DNA of 64,000 nt. It comes from Progne subis subis. Its lineage: Eukaryota; Chordata; Aves; Passeriformes; Hirundinidae. Shown one piece after another: positions 55,891 through 64,000 of the stretch. The DNA lies in NCBI GenBank assembly GCA_022316685.1, contig JAKJHU010000054.1, positions 992,001 to 1,056,000 on the forward strand. The letters run 5' to 3'. The position numbers were made by a program, and so were the translations under genes. Below the pieces are notes generated by a model. That model ran no database searches, was not told where the DNA came from, and saw nothing but the letters and a program-made list of their open reading frames with translations. Within the stretch, counting starts at the first letter, position 1; the number at the start of each line of letters is the position of its first letter.

Positions 55891-58800
55891 ATTGAAAAGG
55901 TCCCTCGGAAAACACGGAGTGCTGTGAGGCAGCCCTGAATTTCATCCTGAGCCTTGCCAGGCTGAGGTTCCCCTGGGATCCGTGTCTCTCTCACCTTGCT
56001 GGGCAGCACCTAAAAGAAAAGTGTGGCCCCTGCGAGGGACACTGTCACAAGCTGAGCCCCTTCAAAGCATGCAGACGTGCAGATAGCGCCCAAACCAGCA
56101 GGAAAGGCACTGCTGTGGCTGCAGAACCCCTGCTCAGGCTGCTCTCCCAGTCCACGCTGGACTCCTCACAGGGCGCTGCAACATCCCTCCCCAGCCCCAA
56201 GCAAACCCCAGAGCTCCAAAAGTGAATCAAAGCCGTAGGAAATGGACTCAGCTGCGCTCCTGCCCTGCTGCAGAGGTTACCTGGCAGCCTGTGTGCTGCT
56301 CCTCGTGCTAATGGACTTTTCTCTGCAGCACAGGCAGAGCTGGGCCTGAGAGCCTCTCCGGAAAAGGCTCAGACAAAGCAGGGCGAGTTTTTATTAGATC
56401 TGCTTTGGAGCACACAAACCTTTGCATCGGGAGTGAGAGCACCAGGCCGCAAGAGAATGAAAACCGAGGTCACTTATTGTCCGTGCCCTTTGTTTGAAGG
56501 TTCCTCTGCTCCAAAAATACCAGATGCCCCTCTGCCACGGGTCAGAACTTCCACGGAAAGGAGCAGCTTGGCTGGAACAGACTCCACTGATCCCGAGGGA
56601 GCACGCAGGGCTCAGCCTCTTCCCTGTTGTGTTTGGATGTCTGGTTGATCTCACAGGAGCTGTCTGCCCTCTCTCTGAGCTTCTCACCTGCACACGAGGT
56701 GCAGCAGTTGTGAGCAGCGCCTGCTGGCAGCAGCAGTGGCACTCGGGCTGTGCCCCTTGCTGGGTGCAGCTGAATGCACCCCATTTTTTGCTCCCCTGAC
56801 ACCCCTGCGAAGCTGAGAGGAGAAATCTTCCCATCTCTCCAGCTAGAAGCCTCCGTCAGAAGGAGATTTATCAGTGTACCCATGGTTAGTCATGAGCAGG
56901 AGGCCACTTGGGGAGCTAAGACTATTTCTTACTCAGGGGAGATTTTCAGCGTCGATGATCTGTAAAATGTTTGCCTTGAATTTCCTCTAGACCCAGCACA
57001 GAGCAGTGTCTTATTCCAAAGCTGTGTTTAAGAATGGCCATGAACTTTATTAGGTGTGAGCCCTTCAGTGAGGAAAGCAATCGGATTGTGAGCAATGCAA
57101 TACCTTGTGCATAGCAAGCAGGCGGCTGGCTCTGAGGAGAGTTTCCTCATGCGGACCTCATCAAAAAATGAAATGAGAAAAATAAGTAGACAGGACTAGG
57201 CAGGGAATTCTTCTGCTTTTGTGCCCCCGGGGGAGTATATCCAAATTAATAGGCCTTTTCCAGTGCTAATGGCTCAGTGAAGGTGTGGGAGTCACAGGCC
57301 ACATTGTCAGCGGGTGTAAATCAGCGTGTTCCTGCAGAGAGAGCTGCGACATTCATTTACATTCCTCAAGGCCAGCCCACCAGGAGCACCAGGATAAGCC
57401 CAAACCAGCTCAGTGATCCCTGGATCCCACTTGGCTCCCTGCGGGAGGAGTGCACATGGACAGGGATGCTGTTCAAAAGCCACACAGGGTGGTAAAATCC
57501 TCACCAATGCCAAATCATCCAGCACTTTCCATGCTCCTCTTTAAGGCTGAGCAATTCCCTGGAGAAAAGCTGAAAGGAGACTGACAGAGGGAAAGAGAAG
57601 TGGTGGAATGGGATCAGCAGGCTGGAAGGGGCTGGGAAAAGATGGAAAGGGACCCAGAGGTGTGCACAGGGCAGGAAAAGGGGGATGGGAGAGACAATGA
57701 GAGAAACGAGATACGGAGTTTTCCTGTCAGACTCCTCTGTGAGGGCAGATTTATCTGCCTTCTTCCTTTGGAAAATTCATTAGGCTTTTGTGCCTCCCTC
57801 CTCTCCCTGCCAACATGCTCCAGGTTTGTCCAGGAACAAAGCAGTAATTCATATCCATGCATTCTCCTCTCCCAAATCCCATGGATCCACACGGAATCCT
57901 CCCAGCCCAACTCTGCTCCTGCTGATGGGCACCAGCAGCCTGGGAGGATGCAGATATTCCTGCAGAACTTGCAGACAAACAGCAGAAATCCCCTGGTGAC
58001 ACCACAGCTGAACCATGGACGAGCAGCTCCCCTGGGAATACCAGGGAAGAGGCTCCAGGGGCAGGGGGTGTCCTTTACTCAGTTTAATTTCTCCATAACT
58101 CAAGCCAAAAGAAAGGAAGTGGCCTGTCCCAGCATTCCCTAACCTGCCAAGGAACTGGCTATGGAAAGAGATAAGAAATAAGGGCTGAAATCTTAAAAGA
58201 AGCCATTAGGCAAACACAGGAGCAAAGACCAGCTGAAATGCGTGTTTGTGCACTGATAAGATTCTTCTTTCAGCACCTGACAGCCAGAAATATCAACCAA
58301 GCAGACAGATTAAATTCCTATAGGCATTAATTAAAAGGATTCTGATGAGGAGAGGAATTAAGGACCAAACACTGAGCAGAAACAACTGTTATTTTTTTCC
58401 TCAGAGAATTTTCAGCTCCAAACAAGAACTGTTGGGAGTGGGGGGAGGAAGGTTTGTTTTGAGATGCAGATGGGAGATGTAGAAACACATCTCCAAAGGT
58501 AAAGGGCCACAAGCGAGCTGGAGCAAAAAATATTTGGATATCTCTGGTGGTGGTGAAACTGTAATGGAGACAAGAAGAAGCTGACCACTGCAGGCAGCCT
58601 GCAAAAATGGGAAGGTGGAAAAGGCAATGAAATCCCAAAGATTCCTGTGGTCAGTCAGAGATTCTCAAGACCAAAGAGAATTGAGTAAAGCATCACCTGT
58701 ACCCAGCTCCTGTGTGGGGAGAGCTGGAGGAAGGGCACGAGCGCAGTGTGGCTGCAGCTGAGACAGAGGAATGGGAACCTGCTGGGATCTCGCACAGCGC

Positions 58801-59819
58801 TGTGCATGCAGAGCTGGGGAGAAAGGACAAAATCCCGTTGAGGAATCCTCATCTGCTGCTAAAATTGGCTGTGAGGGGTCTGTGTGAGCCTGGTGCAGGG
58901 CTGAGCAGGCAGGGATGTGTGGAGCAGGTGACCCACGGAGCTGAAGACCCCTCCAGTTCTCCCTGACGGCACATGCAGAGCCCTGAGAGGAGGAACAACC
59001 CTGAGAAACGGACACGAGGTCAGGGACTGACAGAGCCTGAGCTGACTCCTGGTTCAGGAGGGAGGGAAGATTCGAGGTGAGTCGTTTGCCACAGCTCCCC
59101 TTCCTAACGAGATACAAGTGCCCTTCTTCCCTTCATCCTAACCCTTTCCAATCTGATTTTGGCTCTCTGCCTGCGGTGCCAGGAGCTCTCTGGACCCTGC
59201 AGTGAAGCACACACGCCTGAAAGGTTTGTGGCTGCCAGATCCATCATTCCAGCAGCTGCAGCAGCACAGGAGGCTGGCAGTTTTGCCTCTGCATCCCTGT
59301 GACACCCGTGTGGGTGAGTGCTGCTCCGAGAGCAGCCCCAGCTCCCGCTGGAAGCGTGTTGATCCGCGTTGAGCTGTGATCCTGGTTCCTCTGGAAGACA
59401 CATCCAGCTGAAGCCAGACAGATTCCACCCACCACGAGGCAGCACAGCTGACGTCTTGTGGCAGTCCCCCGAGGACACATCTCCAGAAAAAGAATCTCAC
59501 AGCTGCTCGTCTCAGCTCCCAAAGTCACCACTCCTCTCCCTGTTTGGTTTTTCTTTTTTTCTTTTTTTTTTCCTCCTCTTTTTCTCTCAGTTGCTTTATT
59601 TACATCGTTTCCCTCCCAACAGGTTGACAGAGCAGCGAATGCTTCGTGGCAGGGAGGGTTGGCTTGGCAAAACCCTCACCCGGGAAACACTGGAGTGGCT
59701 CGGGAACACGTTTGGAAAAGCCACGACCCCGTTGTAATGCAGCTGCCACGTGCGAGGGATTAAACACCAACTTGGAAGTTCACGGGAGTGAAATGTCAGC
59801 TCAGGGGTTGATTTCATTC
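55891..59819. other. Unique non-coding sequence
   Basis: No gene or repeat is recognised. The stretch 57170-57270 has AATTAATAGGCC and related motifs. The 180-codon frame (57600-58142) has no domain and is countered by frames on the other strand. A T-rich stretch lies at 59547-59585. Confidence 0.4.
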
Positions 59820-60425
59820 ACCTGACATTCCTGTTAATAACAATGCCTAATTAGAAAGGCTTTTAAGCATCCGTTACATTAATTTAACGTGAAAATCTCA
59901 TGGAGCTTTATTGGAATTTTTTTCCCCTGTAAAATTAACCCTGCAGGCTTGTTACACATGTTTTCATTAGGGACTGTGAGCAGTGGGGATATTCGAATGA
60001 ATTAGAATCAGCCCCTCAGTCTTTGAGTTTAACTTTGTATTTCAAGTCCTTTTATGCTGATAAAGCCCTAATTTGATCCCTCCCCCCACCCCTCCATTAA
60101 TTTAAAACGCGCCACAGCCTCCTCACACTGCAGCTGAGGGCTGGAAGCCCGAATCCACCGCTGCCAATTCCCATGCAAAGCAGATAAAAGCCTGGCCTTC
60201 AGAGCCTCTGGTAGCAGCTGGTGCTAATTCTGGTGCGCAGCCCTGCTCTGCTCCGCGGAGCGCATGCCTCTCACATGGCTGCTCTCCACACAGCTGCCAG
60301 GCCGCCTTTAAGCGAGCTGGAAAGCCACCACAAGGTTGCCCCTTTATTATTTTATTGGTTTAATATGTTATTATTAATTTTTTTTTAAATTATTATTTTA
60401 TTTTTTTTTCTCTAAGAGTGACAGA
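59820..60425. promoter_or_regulatory. AT-rich candidate regulatory region
   Basis: Left part: GTTAATAACAATGCCTAATTAG, CATTAATTTAACG, GATAAAGCCC and CATTAATTTAAAACGCG. Right part (60346-60412) is a simple AT-rich run, TTTATTATTTTATTGG and following. The left 290 bp resembles a conserved element; the right part is low complexity. Confidence 0.35.
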
Positions 60426-61109
60426 TGACACCTTAGCCAGCGCTGAGGCTGGCTACCTTTGAGGGCAGGATGTGCTGCAGCAGGAGCTGAAATATCCCAG
60501 GGATGTTTATGGGAATAACAGAGGCTGTTCAAGGATCACAGGGCTCAGCACAGAGAGGGCCTGGCCCCACCACACAGTGTTCTGGCCACGCTCTCAAAGT
60601 AGCTGCAATGACGTGTGGCTGGGCCAGGGGACAAGGGGAATGAGAGTCCCCTTTGAAGGTTTTTCCATCCCTTGGGAGCTCAGACCTTTGGAGAACAGCC
60701 TGAGCTATTTCCAGCCCTGGGATTCATTAAACTGTGTCACTACGTCAAGGTTTGGGCTTCCATTGAGCTTCCCAGCTTGGGAGAGCACAGAGCGATTTTA
60801 ATGATGGATCCACTTGGGCACTGGAGGGAAAGCTGAAGGAACAGGAACAAATACTTGACTGGCATAAATCCATGGGATTGTTTGACATCCAGTGGAAATC
60901 TGACACAAAGCCAGGTCCCCTGTCACACAGATGTGTGACTGAAATTGAACCTAAGTGGCAAAAGATTCACACTGACACATTAATGGAGGAGAACATGCAC
61001 AGCCCTTGTTCTCCTGCAGGCCACCACAGGATGGTTTCCCTCGTTATATTTTGCACTGCTGCAGCTTCCCCAGATCTACAATTCCCAGCTGATTTCACCC
61101 CTCTCCATA
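60426..61109. other. Unique non-coding sequence
   Basis: No gene or repeat is recognised. Confidence 0.4.
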
Positions 61110-61400
61110 GTGAGCTACTCTGCTGCCTAATGCACCAGATGTAAGAATATTTCCTGATAACCACAGAGACTTCTCCTCTTATTAAGACTTTCCCCTTGAG
61201 TCACCGCACATTAATATTACCCATCTGTGGTATTTATCCTCTCTCAATATGCAGACACTTATCCTGTCCCTCGCAGTTGTTACTTTGCCGAGCTGTACAT
61301 AATTAGATGTTTCGAATCTCTCCTCGTTAATCAGACCCTTCGAACTCTCTGCCGCTCCCGTGACGCTGTTGGGCTCCCCGAGTTTGTGCAGGGCTGAGAG
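61110..61400. promoter_or_regulatory. Candidate conserved non-coding block
   Basis: AGAATATTTCCTGATAACC, CTCTTATTAAGAC, GCACATTAATATTACCC, TTTATCCTC, CACTTATCCTG, GTACATAATTAGATG, TTCGAATCTC and TCGTTAATCAGACCC are packed in 250 bp, with several retained CpGs (TTCGAA twice). GATA, homeodomain and TTCGAA-type sites with no frame make this a strong candidate. Confidence 0.45.
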
Positions 61401-62946
61401 CAGCATCCCAGCAGTGTTCCAGAGGAAGGGAGCAGCACCCTGCTCCTGCAGTGCCCTCAGCCTGCCTCTGCTGCCACAGCACAGCTCAACTTTTCCCCTC
61501 TCTAATCCCCAGATCCCTTCTGATCGTCTTCAGCCTCGCGCATCCTCCAAGGCCCCGCTGAAGATGACGGAGATCTTTTCTGCCAGCTCAGTGCCCTGCT
61601 CCCTCCCTGCTACCACTCATCTCACAGATCAAGTTATTAACTGGGAGCACGATTGGCGGCCAGGGGGAGAGACACGGATAGGGAATGAAAGGCACGCACA
61701 GAATTTGTATGCAAGTTTAGCTCCTCTGTTCACTCTGGCATTGGCATTGCCTCAGAACCTAGTTCAGTTTGCTCCCTGCTGAGAATTTGTTTCTGGAAAC
61801 CTGTCCTGCCTAATTTCCTAGACTTCCCAAAGCGATATCCTTCGGAAAAAAAAGGCTCCTTAGCTTCCTTCTCTAACTGCCCTCTACTAAAGAGCTTTTC
61901 CTTGATCCTTCCCTGCTGCCTGCGTTAACCTCTTTCTTGCTGGCAGGGGCAAAACCCACCCTCTGCTCTGCTTGGGAGCAGACTCGGGCCAGGAACCATC
62001 ACAGTCGATGTGAAAACTCTGCTCGCATTAATGGGATTTCAGTTGGATGAGATCTGGATGTGAATTTTTATCAGGAGGCTCTTGGCATCTGCTGAGAAAA
62101 TTTTGGTACCCTCTCCCCAAACTGGCCTGATAAAAGCCACCAGGACTGGAGCTCTGTCTTTTACAGGGGCTGTAAAAAGCTCAGGAGTGGTCTGAAAATT
62201 CTGCTGTTAGAATAGTTTTGGAGCCTGGAATTGGATAAAAAGCACTGACTGCAGCTGGGGCTGCCTGGGTTTCCCTGTCATTTCCATCCTTCTCACGCTG
62301 GGGTCTCATCCCTGCTGTGGATGCTCTGTGCTGAGTTCTCTTAGAGGCTCAATCTAACCATCTGAGCTGCCAACACCTTATCTCAGCAGCTCAGCCAAGC
62401 ACAGGGACTTGGCACAGGTGACAAAGGCTGAGATGTGGCTGCTAATTGTGTTCATGCCGCTTTTCCATCGGATGGCAGGGCCTGAGAAGTGACAGACTGA
62501 AAAAAAAAAAAAGCTTAAACCTAAAATAAAAAAACCTGACCCACAGATTACCTAACAAGTCTTCAGTGATCTGGAAAGGGAAAGGAAACCTATTTCTGAG
62601 CATTTTCCCAAAATCAAGGGAAGGAAAGATGTGTAAGAGCATGTCAGAAGCAAAAGTCGCTGAGAGGCGAGGGAGTAGCAATAATCCAGAGGCTGAGCTT
62701 CTCCTGTGGGATATAAAGCTCTGTGTTCGAGCCCTGCCTGCAGAACAGGGCTGCTGATAGCACGGCAGGACAAATCCCCCTCGGATGGCAGGAGCTGCCG
62801 TGGCAGAACCTCCCCCTCACCACCGGGAATCCTTCCCTCCCAGATCCCACACGGCACAGCAGGGCTGGCTCGGAGGGAGAGAGAAGCGGCCCTGCAGTGC
62901 CAGCCTGCCAAGGGGCTGCAGCTGCCCAGGGGAGGGAGCGTGCTGT
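61401..62946. other. Unique non-coding sequence
   Basis: No gene is supported. A short A run lies near 62500-62511. Confidence 0.4.
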
Positions 62947-62947
62947 G

Positions 62948-62985
62948 GGAGGAGGAGGAGGAGGAGGAGGAGGAGGAGGAGGAGG
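62948..62985. repeat. (GGA)n microsatellite
   Basis: About 13 perfect GGA triplets. It produces poly-Glu and poly-Gly frames on the plus strand and poly-Ser/Leu/Pro on the minus strand, none of which is taken as a gene. Confidence 0.95.
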
Positions 62986-64000
62986 ATGCGGATGAGGAGC
63001 AGTGAGGGGCTGCCCTGGGGAAGGGCTGATGGCTGGTAATTGGCCCACACAAGCCCAAACAGAGAAAAGCACTCAAAATGCAGGCTGGAAAGGGAGCACG
63101 TGGCTGCCAGGTTCCCTTCAGTCAGGGGACAGGGAGAGACCAAGGGGAGAAAAGTTTCTCCTGTGCAGGAATCTGTGAAGCCCCCTCCACATCCCTCCTT
63201 AAAAATCCGGGCTGCTGCAGCGCCTGGAAAACACTGGCAGTGCCAAAGCAGGAGCAGGCTCATCCCAGGGGTGGCTGTGTCCCACGCAGGGCTCTGTGTC
63301 CCTCGTGTCCCCTTGTCCTGGCGTTGGTCAGCGAGCGCAGCGCCAGCCGCGGCCTGGCCCAGCTCCGGCCTGTCCTGTCCCAGTGGGCTGGCAGGGGATT
63401 TACATAATTACAGACCTATTTTAACTTTGCTTCATTGGCTCCTGACAAGACACAGTATTTTTGATTAAACAGCTCCCCAGGAAGGAGGTGCTGCCTTAAA
63501 CCGCTGGCACTTTCTCTGACCCCATGCGATCTCATTAGCAGCCCCCTCAGACATGTCTGATGGAGTCTGAAATTCCTCTTCTCCTCCTGCCCCTAAACGA
63601 GCTCTGCAGGGTAGGGCAGGGCCCTGCTCACCACCCTGCTGTGTCCAGCTCTGAGCAGGGCATTCCATCAGCCCTTGTGCCTCTCCAACCCCATCAGTCC
63701 AGAGAGGCTTTTCTCCAGCTGCTTCCCTCCCTCACTCCTCCTCCTCACCTCCCCTATCAATCCTCGAGCTGCCTTTTCAGTTTCTCTGGATCTCACACCA
63801 TCTGTCTCTCTCCTTGCTGCTGTTTTGTTTGGTTTATTTTCTCCTCCTCTACTGACCAGCCCAACAGAGAGAGATAAATCTCCCAAACCAAGGAGACCAC
63901 GTCCTCCATATATATATTTGTGTGACAGTCAGATGCTACGGCGACGAATATCAAAGCCAGCAGCGAGCTCGACAGAGAGATTCAATAACAGCACCGAGTT
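62986..64000. other. Unique sequence, right edge
   Basis: A locally CpG-containing patch lies at 63320-63370 and a TAATTACAG patch at 63402-63440. A short TA run occurs at 63909-63919. No gene is supported, and no exon is seen running off the edge. Confidence 0.4.

Noticed and set aside
57600..58142. 180-codon plus-strand frame
   Set aside because: Overlapped by several minus-strand frames, with no domain and no supporting context.
62706..63005. Poly-Glu and poly-Gly frames
   Set aside because: They are produced by the GGA microsatellite.
1..64000. CRISPR arrays, bacterial operons, rRNA or tRNA genes
   Set aside because: No regularly spaced direct repeats with unique spacers, no Shine-Dalgarno-led gene strings and no recognisable tRNA or rRNA sequence were seen. 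The repeats found are of vertebrate type.

Overview
This window is vertebrate nuclear DNA, most probably from a bird and plausibly a passerine. The evidence is CR1-type LINE 3' ends (46762-46960, 50011-50206), several short TG...CA solo LTRs with 5- or 6-bp target-site duplications, GC-rich unique sequence with scattered CpG-rich patches, and no sign of prokaryotic gene organisation. Almost all open frames are short, overlap on both strands and carry no recognisable domain, so I treat them as chance frames. I recognise no known gene by symbol.

Layout. Positions 1-4200 are unique sequence with a 22-bp tandem repeat. At 4225-4624 lies a solo ERVK-like LTR with CCAAT and TATA boxes, followed on the same strand by the only frame I consider a plausible coding exon (4868-5335, 155 codons, AATAAA at 5576). 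From 5.6 to 17 kb the sequence is non-coding, with an inverted-orientation LTR-like repeat (9180-9612), candidate conserved blocks (10.2-11 kb), an intact solo LTR with perfect 5-bp duplications (11995-12655) and a 21-bp minisatellite (14724-15040). At 17.1-18.5 kb a CpG-rich island, a 570-bp AT-rich block and a short solo LTR sit side by side. From 18.5 to 42 kb there is unique sequence with many AT/TAATTA-rich blocks that look like developmental enhancers, a second copy of the 9.2-kb repeat (27110-27612) and a pure purine pentamer microsatellite (33139-33388). From 42 to 56 kb lie another solo LTR (42241-42599), an old LINE reverse-transcriptase relic, two copies of one LTR family in opposite orientation (44620-45061 and 50758-51227), two CR1 3' ends, a 234-bp tandem duplication (52791-53262) and a very old antisense LINE (55140-55890). 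The last 8 kb hold more candidate regulatory blocks and a GGA repeat.

Interpretation. The scarcity of coding sequence, with repeated homeodomain-type AT-rich blocks set in GC-rich DNA, fits an intergenic or intronic regulatory landscape near a developmental regulator; this is inference and the neighbouring gene cannot be named. I did not find a clear new multi-gene system. The most unusual items are the LTR-plus-frame unit at 4.2-5.6 kb, the CpG island / AT block / LTR cluster at 17.1-18.5 kb, and the previously unpaired repeat families that can be defined from this window alone.
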